Source of the DNA: Streptomyces sp. WZ-12
Lineage (GTDB): Bacteria > Actinomycetota > Actinomycetes > Streptomycetales > Streptomycetaceae
Direction: 5' to 3'
NCBI RefSeq assembly: GCF_028898845.1
Contig: NZ_CP118574.1
Span: forward strand, 6,676,001 to 6,740,000
DNA: 64,000 nucleotides
The notes beneath the pieces were generated by a model. The model saw only the letters and a list, made by a program, of their open reading frames with translations, was not told where the DNA came from and searched no databases. This document shows, in pieces, positions 50,948-58,543 of this stretch. The translations under genes were made by a program, and so were the position numbers. Within the stretch, counting starts at the first letter, position 1. Each line of letters starts with the position of its first letter.

Positions 50948-53500
50948 ATGGGGCATGGAGTGCCTGAACTCGTACTGGAATTGAACGGAAGGACCTGGAC
51001 GCTCGACCCGTCCAGGTCCTACAGCGTGGGCCGTGATCCGCAGGGCGACATGGTGCTCGACGACGCCAGGGTCTCCTGGCGGCACGCCAGCCTCCGATGG
51101 TCCGGCCGTAGCTGGCTGATCGAAGACCACGACAGCACCAACGGCACCTACGTTCGGGGCCAGCGCATCCAGCAACTGGAGATCGGCCCGGGCGCCGCCG
51201 TCCACCTGGGCAACGCCACCGACGGCCCCCGGTTGACCCTGTCCGCCGCCGGGGTGTCGAACGACGCCCTCCAGACGCAGGCCATGACGACCACGCCGCA
51301 CCAGGGCTGGCCGGTCCCGCCCGCGCAGCAGCCGCCCGCCCAACAGGGCTGGCAGGCGCCGCCGCAGGGCCACCAGCAGCCGTACGTCCCGCCGCAGCAG
51401 GCCCAGCAGCCGCAGCAGGGCGCGCCCCAACAGGCCGCGTCCGCCGGGGCGTCCGCGCCGCAGCAGCAGGCCCCGCAGGCCCAGGGCGGCGACCGCAGCC
51501 CGACCACCTTCCACCGCCTGGACACCGGCCGGGTGATGCGGATCGGTCGTGCGCTCGACAACGAGTTGGTCGTCTCCGACCTCCAGGTCTCCCGCCACCA
51601 CGCGGAGTTCCGGGCCACGCCCGAGGGCCGGTTCGAGATCCGCGACCTCGGCAGCCACAACGGCACCTACGTCAACGGCCAGCCGGTCCCCAAGTCCGGC
51701 ACCGCGCTGATCGGCCCGAACGACACCGTCGGCGTCGGCCACTCCACCTTCCGGCTGGTCGGGGACCGGCTGGAGGAGTTCGTCGACACCGGTGAGGTCT
51801 CCTTCTCGGCCCGCCACCTCACCGTCACCGTCGACGGCGGCAAGCAGATCCTCAAGGACGTCTCCTTCGGCGTCCCCGAGAAGTCCCTGGTCGCCGTCAT
51901 CGGCCCGTCCGGCTCCGGCAAGTCGACGCTGCTCAAGGCGCTGACCGGCTACCGCCCCGCCAACGAGGGCGAGGTCCTCTACGACCACCGCAACCTCTAC
52001 ACGCACTTCGCCGAGCTGCGCCAGCGCATCGGCCTGGTCCCGCAGGACGACATCCTCCACAAGGAGTTGACCGTCCAGAAGGCCCTGCGCTACGCCGCCA
52101 AGCTGCGCTTCCCCGGCGACACCGCGGAGTCCGAGCGCGAGGCCCGGATCGACGAGGTGCTGCGCGAGCTCAAGCTGGACATCCACAAGGACAAGAAGGT
52201 CACCTCGCTCTCCGGCGGCCAGCGCAAGCGCGTCTCGGTCGCCCTGGAGCTGCTGACCAAGCCGTCGCTGATCTTCCTCGACGAGCCGACCTCCGGCCTC
52301 GACCCGGGCATGGACCGCGACGTCATGCAGTTGCTGCGCGGCCTGGCCGACGACGGCCGCACCGTCCTGGTCGTCACCCACTCGGTGGCCGAACTCGCGC
52401 TGTGCGACCGGCTGTTGGTGATGGCTCCGGGCGGTTCGGTGGCCTACTTCGGCCCGCCCCAGGAGGCGCTGAACTTCTTCCAGTACGGATCCTGGGCCGA
52501 CGTCTTCTCGGCGTTCGAGAACTACCGCGACTACGACTGGGCCGGCCGCTGGCGCGGCTCCCCGCACTACCAGATGTACGCCGCCGACCTCGACGCCGCC
52601 CCGCCGCAGGCGGTCAGCGTCCAGGCCCCGCCGGCCCGCATACAGAAGTCCCAGAGCTGGGGCTCCCAACTGTGGACCCTGATGCGGCGCTACGTCTCCG
52701 TGCTCGCCTCCGACCGGGGCTTCCTCGCCCTGATGGTGCTGCTGCCGGCCGTCCTCGGCGTGGTCTCGCTGCTGATCCCCAGCGACTACGGCCTCGGCTA
52801 CGGCCCCGAGAAGCAGCTCGGCATGCGCCCCAACCGCGATGCCAGCACCATCATGCTGATCCTCGCGGTCGGCATGTGCTTCTCCGGCGCCGCCAACTCG
52901 GTCCGCGAACTGATCAAGGAGCGGGTCATCTACGAGCGCGAACGGGCCACCGGCCTGTCGCGGTCGGCGTACCTGATGTCCAAGGTCATCGTGCTCGGTG
53001 TGGTCACCGCCATCCAGGGCGTGATCCTCGCGGCCATCGGCTTCTCCGTGCGGACCATGCCGTCCCAGGGCCTGATCGTGCCGAAGATGCCGGCGATCGA
53101 GATGACCGTCGCGATCATCGCCCTCGGCTTCACCTCGATGATGGTCGGCCTGATCATCTCCGCGCTGGTCAAGACCGCCGAGAAGACCATGCCGCTGCTG
53201 GTCATGTTCGCCATCGTCCAGGTCGTCTTCACCGGCGTGCTCTTCCAACTCTTCAACACCGTCGGCGTCTCCCAGCTCTCCTGGCTGATGCCCTCACGCT
53301 GGGGCGTCTCCGCGATGGGCGCGACCGCCGACATGAACACGCTGCTGCCCTGGGAGGTCGGCCACCCCGACCCGCTGTGGAAGCACCAGACCGGCGTCTA
53401 CGTGATGGACGTGGTCATCCTGCTCGCCCTGGGCGTCGGGCTCGCCTTCGTCGTCGCGCGGCTGCTGCGCCGCCACGAGCCGGAGGTCATGCGCAAGTAG
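50948..53500 (+). CDS. FHA-domain ABC transporter (Rv1747 type)
   Basis: 850 residues. FHA domain 1 covers about 1-95 (VGRDPQGDMVLDDARVSWRHASL and STNGTYV); a Gln/Pro/Ala-rich linker of about 95 residues follows; FHA domain 2 covers about 185-275 (RIGRALDNELVVSDLQVSRHHAEF, SHNGTYVNG). The ATPase domain has GPSGSGKST, LSGGQRKRVSVALELL and DEPTSGLDPG; the C-terminal third has six membrane helices of the ABC-2/ABCG type. M. tuberculosis Rv1747 has the same plan and is controlled by Ser/Thr kinases through its FHA domains. Here GGGGG eight bases before the ATG serves as ribosome site. Export substrate unknown. Confidence 0.93.
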   Translation: MGHGVPELVLELNGRTWTLDPSRSYSVGRDPQGDMVLDDARVSWRHASLRWSGRSWLIEDHDSTNGTYVRGQRIQQLEIGPGAAVHLGNATDGPRLTLSAAGVSNDALQTQAMTTTPHQGWPVPPAQQPPAQQGWQAPPQGHQQPYVPPQQAQQPQQGAPQQAASAGASAPQQQAPQAQGGDRSPTTFHRLDTGRVMRIGRALDNELVVSDLQVSRHHAEFRATPEGRFEIRDLGSHNGTYVNGQPVPKSGTALIGPNDTVGVGHSTFRLVGDRLEEFVDTGEVSFSARHLTVTVDGGKQILKDVSFGVPEKSLVAVIGPSGSGKSTLLKALTGYRPANEGEVLYDHRNLYTHFAELRQRIGLVPQDDILHKELTVQKALRYAAKLRFPGDTAESEREARIDEVLRELKLDIHKDKKVTSLSGGQRKRVSVALELLTKPSLIFLDEPTSGLDPGMDRDVMQLLRGLADDGRTVLVVTHSVAELALCDRLLVMAPGGSVAYFGPPQEALNFFQYGSWADVFSAFENYRDYDWAGRWRGSPHYQMYAADLDAAPPQAVSVQAPPARIQKSQSWGSQLWTLMRRYVSVLASDRGFLALMVLLPAVLGVVSLLIPSDYGLGYGPEKQLGMRPNRDASTIMLILAVGMCFSGAANSVRELIKERVIYERERATGLSRSAYLMSKVIVLGVVTAIQGVILAAIGFSVRTMPSQGLIVPKMPAIEMTVAIIALGFTSMMVGLIISALVKTAEKTMPLLVMFAIVQVVFTGVLFQLFNTVGVSQLSWLMPSRWGVSAMGATADMNTLLPWEVGHPDPLWKHQTGVYVMDVVILLALGVGLAFVVARLLRRHEPEVMRK

Positions 53501-53515
53501 CGCCGGCACGCGCCA

Positions 53516-53559
53516 ACGTCAAGGGGCGGCACCCGAGTTCGGGTGCCGCCCCTTGACGT
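53516..53559. terminator. Very strong bidirectional terminator
   Basis: Positions 53516-53536 and 53539-53559 are perfect complements over 21 bases with only two bases between them, containing the core GGGGCGGCACCCG. It lies between the convergent FHA-ABC and transglycosylase genes, 15 bases after the former. Confidence 0.85.
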
Positions 53560-53598
53560 GCCGTTGCGCGCCGGTGCGGTGCGTGGTGAACGCCCGGC

Positions 53599-54312
53599 TC
53601 AGTAGGCCGAGTTGACGTTGTCCATCGAGCCGTAGCGGTTGGCCGCGTACTTGCAGGCGGCGGTGATGTTGGCGACCGGGTCGTAGATGTTCCAGGACGT
53701 GCCGGGGACGTGGAACTCGCGGAACGTCGGGTCGATGACCTGGAGCAGCCCCTTGGACGGGATGCCCATCTGGGCGTTGGAGTCCCAGAGGTTGATCGCG
53801 TTGGGGTTGCCGGAGGACTCGCGCATCAGGTTGCGGAAGATCCCGTCGTAGCTGCCCGGGATGTTGTGCCTCGCCATGATGTCCAGCGACTCGCGGATCC
53901 AGCCGTCCAGGGTGTTCGGGTATATCTTCGCCGGCTTCGGGGCGGCGGCCGGGACGGCCTCGCGGACGGCGGAGCGGCTCGCGGCCTCCTTGCCCTGGCG
54001 CTCCTGCTCGACCTTGGCCTTGGCGGCTTGCTCGGCCTTCTGCTTGGCGAGCGCGGCCTCGGCCTTGCCCTGGGCGGCGGAGGCGTCGGCCTGCTGGGCG
54101 ATGGTGGCCTGCTGGGCGCGGGCGGCGGTGTCGACGGCGCTGAAGGCCACCGGCTTGATGTTCAGGTTGGCGGAGGGCGCCTCGGCCTTGCCCTGGCTGG
54201 CGTCGGCCCCCGGGACGACGGTGAAGACCAGTGCGGCGGCACCGGCCGCGGCGACACCGGCGGCGGTGAGCTTGTGGGCCCGGGTCAGGTTCAGACTGGC
54301 GTGCTTCGGCAT
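53599..54312 (-). CDS. Secreted lytic transglycosylase, SLT type
   Basis: 237 residues from an ATG with GGAAGAGG about nine bases upstream. A signal sequence (HKLTAAGVAAAGAAALVFTVVPGADA near 13-40) precedes a 90-residue helical coiled stretch rich in Ala, Gln, Lys and Glu (QQADASAAQGKAEAALAKQKAEQAAKAKVEQERQGKEAA). The C-terminal SLT domain (about 140-237) has the catalytic Glu in NLMRESSGNP, then GIPSKGLLQVIDPTFREF and NITAACKYAANRYGSMDNV. It should cleave peptidoglycan glycan strands. The gene has a 337-base upstream region with unusual inverted repeats. Confidence 0.9.
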   Translation of the reverse strand: MPKHASLNLTRAHKLTAAGVAAAGAAALVFTVVPGADASQGKAEAPSANLNIKPVAFSAVDTAARAQQATIAQQADASAAQGKAEAALAKQKAEQAAKAKVEQERQGKEAASRSAVREAVPAAAPKPAKIYPNTLDGWIRESLDIMARHNIPGSYDGIFRNLMRESSGNPNAINLWDSNAQMGIPSKGLLQVIDPTFREFHVPGTSWNIYDPVANITAACKYAANRYGSMDNVNSAY

Positions 54313-54452
54313 GGCGGACGACCTCTTCCGATGGGGGACATCGCACGGGCCAAGAGCGGCGGCAGAACGCCGAGTTCCGATCCGGCGCCGAGCGACGGGA
54401 GCCATTCTTAGCGGCCGAAAATTCGCCGAGCAACGATGTGACGTACGATCCC

Positions 54453-54533
54453 GGTTAGTGGGAACGGGCCGGTCCAGATCGCGTCCGAGCGGGAATATTC
54501 CCAGCTCACGGCGGATTTCCCGATCCACTAACC
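54453..54533 (-). other. Nested inverted repeats upstream of the transglycosylase gene
   Basis: GGTTAGTGG (54453-54461) and CCACTAACC (54525-54533) form a perfect 9-base inverted repeat enclosing 63 bases, in the middle of which the 12-base palindrome GGGAATATTCCC stands at 54491-54502. A further 10-base palindrome TGCGATCGCA lies at 54604-54613. All are upstream of the transglycosylase gene, which is read leftward. They could fold in its mRNA leader or be operators. No gene is seen from 54313 to 54649. Confidence 0.5.
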
Positions 54534-54649
54534 AGGTTCGTAAGTGACCTGCGCCCTATGCGCGGGGTCACAGCGGGCAGAGGTTTATCTCGCGTTTAGT
54601 AGTTGCGATCGCACAGGTCGTGTGCGGGATGCGGGCGGGGTGGCCCGGG

Positions 54650-55381
54650 TCAGACCTCGACCAAGACCTGGTCAAGGGACTTTCGTACCAAATCCGGCAC
54701 CCGGCAGTCCGGGGCCGGGTAGCCGACGGGAATCACCGCGAACGCCTTCTCGTTGGCCGGCCGGCCCAGTACCTCCTGGAGGAACCGCATCGGGCTCGGG
54801 GTGTGCACCAGCGCCGCCAGCCCGGACAGGTGCAGCGCCGACAGCAGCATCCCGACCGCGATGCCCACCGACTCGTCCACGTAGTAGTGCTTGTGCTTGG
54901 TGCCGTCCGGGCCCAGCCAGTGCCGCTGCTGGAAGATCACGATCAGTTGCGGGGCGTCGGTCAGATGCGGCTTGACCTCGTCCGTGCCCAGCGGCCGCAG
55001 CGCCGCCAGCCACTCCTCGCCCAGCCGCCCCGCGTAGGAGCGCTGTTCCTCGGCCTCCGCCGCCGCCCGGATCCGGCGGCGCACCTCGGCGTCCTTGACC
55101 AGGACGAACGTCCACGGCTGCTGGTGCGCGCCGGACGGCGCGGTGGCGGCGCAGGCGATCGCGTCCCGGACCACCTGCTCCGGCACCGGGTCGGCGGCGA
55201 ACTGCCGCACCGTCCGCCGCCGGTCCATCCGCTCCCGCAGCTCGGCGGCGCGGGCCAGCGATTCGTCCGCGGGCATCCGCTCCGGCCGGTACGGCACCGA
55301 CCGGTAGGGCTCGCCGTGAGTGGGCGTCCAACGCTTCGTCGGGGGTGTCGGCGCGCTGTGCGCCTGTGATGAAGAGGACAT
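54650..55381 (-). CDS. Nitroreductase family protein
   Basis: 243 residues. The FMN-binding motifs are RRTVRQFAADPVPEQVVRDAIACAATAPSGAHQQPW near 53-88, and ESVGIAVGMLLSALHLSGLAALVHTPSP with PANEKAFAVIPVGYPAPDC near the end. It resembles the iodotyrosine deiodinase-like branch of nitroreductases by its length and the HTPSPM segment. It is likely a homodimeric flavoprotein that reduces or dehalogenates small aromatics. The N-terminal 50 residues are a polar extension. It is divergent from the sensor kinase gene. Confidence 0.88.
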   Translation of the reverse strand: MSSSSQAHSAPTPPTKRWTPTHGEPYRSVPYRPERMPADESLARAAELRERMDRRRTVRQFAADPVPEQVVRDAIACAATAPSGAHQQPWTFVLVKDAEVRRRIRAAAEAEEQRSYAGRLGEEWLAALRPLGTDEVKPHLTDAPQLIVIFQQRHWLGPDGTKHKHYYVDESVGIAVGMLLSALHLSGLAALVHTPSPMRFLQEVLGRPANEKAFAVIPVGYPAPDCRVPDLVRKSLDQVLVEV

Positions 55382-55511
55382 GCCCACGAGTCTGGGTCCG
55401 GGCCGCCGGCTCGCGCCGCGGATCACCGAATTCGTGCCGATTCCCTCCGCGTGCGCGGCTCGATCGCCGCGCCACCGCGCTCCCGGCCCGCACCCATCGC
55501 ACTCTCTGTCC

Positions 55512-55607
55512 CTATATAAGGAGACAAGGGCTGATTTACAGGCGAACACAGCCCTTCTCAGCACCTCGCCACCAGACCCCTTCTTATGGGGCCCTCTATA
55601 TAAGGAG
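55512..55607. repeat. Two copies of CTATATAAGGAG, 84 bases apart
   Basis: CTATATAAGGAG occurs at 55512-55523 and 55596-55607, 84 bases apart, in the 391-base space between divergent nitroreductase and sensor kinase genes. A local inverted repeat AAGGGCTG...CAGCCCTT (55526-55533, 55549-55556) follows the first copy. The stretch is much poorer in GC than the rest of the window. No gene is visible from 55382 to 55772. Confidence 0.7.
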
Positions 55608-55633
55608 CCGCGTATAGCGCATATCCAGCTAAA

Positions 55634-55647
55634 CCGGAGCGCTCCGG
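55634..55647. promoter_or_regulatory. 14-base palindrome, possible operator
   Basis: CCGGAGCGCTCCGG is a perfect palindrome located 126 bases before the sensor kinase start. It could be an operator for a dimeric regulator of the kinase operon. Confidence 0.4.
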
Positions 55648-55772
55648 TCACGTTCCTGGCCAAGGCCGATCGGCTCCGCGCTCCAGGGGGCGTTCGGCCT
55701 AGGTCAGCGGGCGTAGGCGCGGAGCGTCGGCGGACCGATACGGGGTGATCGACGCGCCGGTACGGTGAAGCC

Positions 55773-56918
55773 ATGAGCACCGGACCGGGTGCCGGGATCC
55801 CCGCGGTGAGCACCGCGATCCTGGCCATGAGCAGGCATTTGGAGGTGCGCGACGTCCTCAAGACGATCGTCGCCTCGGCCCGCGAACTCCTGGACGCCGA
55901 GTACGCCGCGCTCGGCGTGCCGGACGACCACGGAGGCTTCGCCCAGTTCGTCGTGGACGGCGTCAGCGCCGAGCAGTGGAAGGCCATCGGCCCGCTGCCC
56001 CGCCAACACGGCATCCTCGCCGCGATGCTGCACAACGCCACCCCCGAGCGGCTCGCCGACGTCCGCGAGGACCCCCGCTTCGGCGGCTGGCCCGCCGCCC
56101 ACCCGGACATGTCCGACTTCCTCGGCCTCCCGGTCGCCGACGGCGACGAGATCCTCGGCGCGCTCTTCCTGGCCAACAAGCGCTGCCCCAAGCCCGCCGG
56201 CGGGTGCGGCTTCACCGAGGAGGACGAGCGGCTGCTCGGGATACTCGCCCAGCACGCCGCCATCGCCCTCACCAACGCCCGCCTCTACGAGCGCAGCCGC
56301 GAGCTGACCATCGCCGGCGAGCGCGCCCGGCTCGCCCACGAGCTGCACGACGCGGTCTCCCAGAAGCTGTTCTCGCTCCGGCTCACCGCCCAGGCCGCGA
56401 CCGCCCTGGTCGACCGTGACCCGGCCCGCGCCAAGGACGAGCTCCACCAGGTCGCCGCCCTGGCCGCGGAGGCCGCCGACGAGCTCCGCGCCGCCGTCGT
56501 CGAGCTGCGCCCGGCGGCCCTGGACGAGGACGGGCTGGTCGCCACCCTCCGCTCCCAGGTCCAGGTCCTGGACCGGGCGCACACCGCCCGGGTCAGCTTC
56601 GCCGCCCAGGGCGTGCGGGCGCTGCCCTCCGCCCAGGAGGAGGCGCTGCTCCGGGTCGCCCAGGAGGCGCTGCACAACGCGCTGCGCCACTCCGGCGCCG
56701 CGCACGTCGAGGTGAGCCTCACCCGGTCCGGCCAGGGCGCCCTGCTGCGGGTCGCCGACGACGGGCGGGGCTTCGACACCGGCGTCGTCCGCCGGGCCGG
56801 ACGGCACCTGGGCCTGGTGTCGATGCACGACCGCGCCGGCGGCGTCGGCGGCACGCTCACCGTGGAATCGGAGCCCGGCAAGGGCACCACTGTCGAGATG
56901 GAGGTGCCCGGTGGCTGA
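55773..56918 (+). CDS. GAF-domain sensor histidine kinase
   Basis: 381 residues without membrane helices. A GAF domain spans about 15-170 (LEVRDVLKTIVASARELLDAEYAALGV to LLGILAQHAAIALTNARLYERS), with Cys138 and Cys145 in the segment NKRCPKPAGGCGF, a place used for haem or metal in DosS-like sensors. The HisKA_3 box is LAHELHDAVSQKLF with His192, and the ATPase has EALHNALRHSGA, DDGRGFD and LGLVSMHDRA. It overlaps the LuxR response regulator by eight bases, so the two are partners. The signal could be a redox gas, oxygen or small ligand. Confidence 0.93.
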   Translation: MSTGPGAGIPAVSTAILAMSRHLEVRDVLKTIVASARELLDAEYAALGVPDDHGGFAQFVVDGVSAEQWKAIGPLPRQHGILAAMLHNATPERLADVREDPRFGGWPAAHPDMSDFLGLPVADGDEILGALFLANKRCPKPAGGCGFTEEDERLLGILAQHAAIALTNARLYERSRELTIAGERARLAHELHDAVSQKLFSLRLTAQAATALVDRDPARAKDELHQVAALAAEAADELRAAVVELRPAALDEDGLVATLRSQVQVLDRAHTARVSFAAQGVRALPSAQEEALLRVAQEALHNALRHSGAAHVEVSLTRSGQGALLRVADDGRGFDTGVVRRAGRHLGLVSMHDRAGGVGGTLTVESEPGKGTTVEMEVPGG

Positions 56919-57594
56919 ACACCCGCAGGGCGGTACCGAACGGGCCACCGGCGAGGGCCACGCGATCCGCGTGCTGCTCGTCGACGACCACCAGGTCGTC
57001 CGCCGCGGCCTGCGCACGTTCCTGGAGGTCCAGGACGACATCGAGGTGGTGGGGGAGGCGTCCGACGGAGCCGAGGGCGTCGCCGCCACCGAGCAACTGC
57101 GCCCGGACGTCGTCCTCATGGACATCAAGATGCCCGGCATGGACGGCGTCGAGGCGCTCCGCCAGCTCCGCGCGCTCGACAACCCGGCCAAGGTGCTGGT
57201 CGTCACCAGCTTCACCGAGCAGCGCACCGTCGTCCCGGCGCTGCGCGCGGGCGCGTCCGGCTACGTCTACAAGGACATCGACCCGGACGCGCTGGCCGGA
57301 GCCATCCGCTCGGTGCACGCCGGTCATGTGCTGCTCCAGCCCGAGGTGGCCGGCGCGCTGCTGTCGCAGGAGGACAACAACGGCGGTCAGGGGCGCGGCG
57401 GTTCGCTCACCGAGCGGGAGCGGGAGGTGCTGGGGCTGATCGCGGACGGCCGTTCCAACCGCGAGATCGCCCGGACGCTGGTGCTCTCGGAGAAGACCGT
57501 CAAGACCCATGTCTCCAACATCCTGATGAAGTTGGACCTCGCCGACCGCACCCAGGCCGCGCTGTGGGCCGTGCGGCACGGCATCGGGGCCTGA
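56911..57594 (+). CDS. NarL/LuxR-type response regulator
   Basis: 227 residues from a GTG that overlaps the kinase gene. The receiver domain has VDDHQVV at 24-30, phospho-acceptor Asp71 in LMDIKMPGMDG, Thr/Ser in VVTSFTE and Lys in YKDIDPD. The LuxR-type DNA-binding domain at the C-terminus is LTEREREVLGLIADGRSNREIARTLVLSEKTVKTHVSNILMKLDLADRTQAA. It receives phosphate from the upstream GAF kinase and probably controls transcription nearby. The next genes are chaplins. Confidence 0.95.
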   Translation: MAEHPQGGTERATGEGHAIRVLLVDDHQVVRRGLRTFLEVQDDIEVVGEASDGAEGVAATEQLRPDVVLMDIKMPGMDGVEALRQLRALDNPAKVLVVTSFTEQRTVVPALRAGASGYVYKDIDPDALAGAIRSVHAGHVLLQPEVAGALLSQEDNNGGQGRGGSLTEREREVLGLIADGRSNREIARTLVLSEKTVKTHVSNILMKLDLADRTQAALWAVRHGIGA

Positions 57595-57779
57595 AACACC
57601 AGGTGGGCGGGGCGGGTTGCGGCCCTATCAAAGTTATTAGCCGAACGTCGCCCCATGAGTCGGAGATTCATACTGTCGTGTAGACGTAGCCTGTTTGGCG
57701 TATCCCAGCTCCGTGCCGGGCCGTTTCCCAGTGCAGTCGTGGCGGCTGGCCACGGCATCGGCAACGAGGAGCAAGAGAA

Positions 57780-58025
57780 GTGAAGAACATCAAGCGAGTT
57801 GCGGCCGTCACGATCGCGGGGGTCGGTCTCGCGCTGGCGGGCGCGGGTGTCGCCTCGGCCCACGAGGGTCCGCAGGCCCAGGGTGCCGCGGTGCAGTCGC
57901 CCGGCGTCGCCGCGGGCAACGCCGTCCAGGCGCCGATCCACGTCCCCGCGAACATCTGCGGCAACACCGTCTCCGTGGTCGGCCTGCTCAACCCGGCCTT
58001 CGGCAACGTCTGCCACAACAACTGA
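57780..58025 (+). CDS. Short chaplin with two cysteines
   Basis: 81 residues from a GTG (MKNIKRVAAVTIAGVG) preceded by GAGGAGCAAGAGAA. A signal peptide (about 1-27, cleavage at ASA) is followed by one chaplin domain: GAAVQSPGVAAGNAVQAPIHVPANICGNTVSVVGLLNPAFGNVCHNN in outline, with the conserved Cys pair (ICGN and NVCH). Short chaplins assemble into the amyloid rodlet layer that makes aerial hyphae and spores hydrophobic. The Cys pair groups it with ChpF, ChpG or ChpH types. Confidence 0.93.
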   Translation: MKNIKRVAAVTIAGVGLALAGAGVASAHEGPQAQGAAVQSPGVAAGNAVQAPIHVPANICGNTVSVVGLLNPAFGNVCHNN

Positions 58026-58192
58026 CCGTGGGAGCAGCCGCTCCGACCACCTGACCCGCGTGCCGGGCCGAACTCCGGCCCCGCGTAGGTCACTTCGGGC
58101 CGGCCCCGCCCAGCCCTGGCCGTGTGGCCGGTCCGCCCTCCATATCCACCGTCGTTTTCGGCCCTGTGCCACCACGTGAGGAACACGCCACC

Positions 58193-58438
58193 ATGAACAC
58201 CGTCAAAAAGGCCGCCCTTGTCCTTGCCACCACCGGTCTCGCCGTCGGCGCCGCCGCCGGTTCGGCGTTCGCCCAGGACGGCGCGCAGGCCGACGGCAAG
58301 GCCCTGAACTCCCCGGGTGTCCTCTCCGGCAACCTCGTTCAGGCCCCGGTGCACGTGCCGGTCAACATCACCGGCAACAGCGTGAACGTCGGCGGCGTGC
58401 TGAACCCCGCCTTCGGAAACCTGGGCGCCAACGGCTGA
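58193..58438 (+). CDS. chpE: Cysteine-free short chaplin, ChpE type
   Basis: 81 residues with ATGAACACCGTCAAA start and GTGAGG about twelve bases upstream. Signal peptide about 1-26 (ALVLATTGLAVGAAAGSAFA), then one chaplin domain with SPGVLSGNLVQAPVHVPVNITGNSVNVGGVLNPAFGNLGANG in outline. Both Cys positions are replaced (Thr and Leu), the hallmark of ChpE, which in S. coelicolor is one of the two always-needed chaplins and is encoded near this locus as I recall. It follows the Cys-containing chaplin by 167 bases. Confidence 0.9.
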   Translation: MNTVKKAALVLATTGLAVGAAAGSAFAQDGAQADGKALNSPGVLSGNLVQAPVHVPVNITGNSVNVGGVLNPAFGNLGANG

Positions 58439-58500
58439 CGCCACCGGCCCGGCCCCCAACGCCCGGGCCGACGGAGGACGTTGGTCCTCGAACTCTCCTC

Positions 58501-58539
58501 GAAGGTCCCGCCGGCCGCGCCATGGCCGGCGGGACCTTC
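58501..58539. terminator. Bidirectional terminator after chpE
   Basis: GAAGGTCCCGCCGGCC (58501-58516) pairs perfectly with its complement at 58524-58539 over 16 bases and a 7-base loop. It separates chpE from the convergent gene that ends at 58544. Confidence 0.8.
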
Positions 58540-58543
58540 CCGC

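Noticed and set aside
50624..53248. An 874-codon frame antisense to the FHA-ABC gene, rich in Asp, His and Gly
   Set aside because: It mirrors the strong codon bias of the FHA-ABC gene and shows no protein motif of its own.
54313..54649. A c-di-AMP (ydaO) riboswitch upstream of the transglycosylase gene
   Set aside because: Such switches control wall hydrolases in Streptomyces, but I could not find the conserved blocks of that aptamer in the leader.
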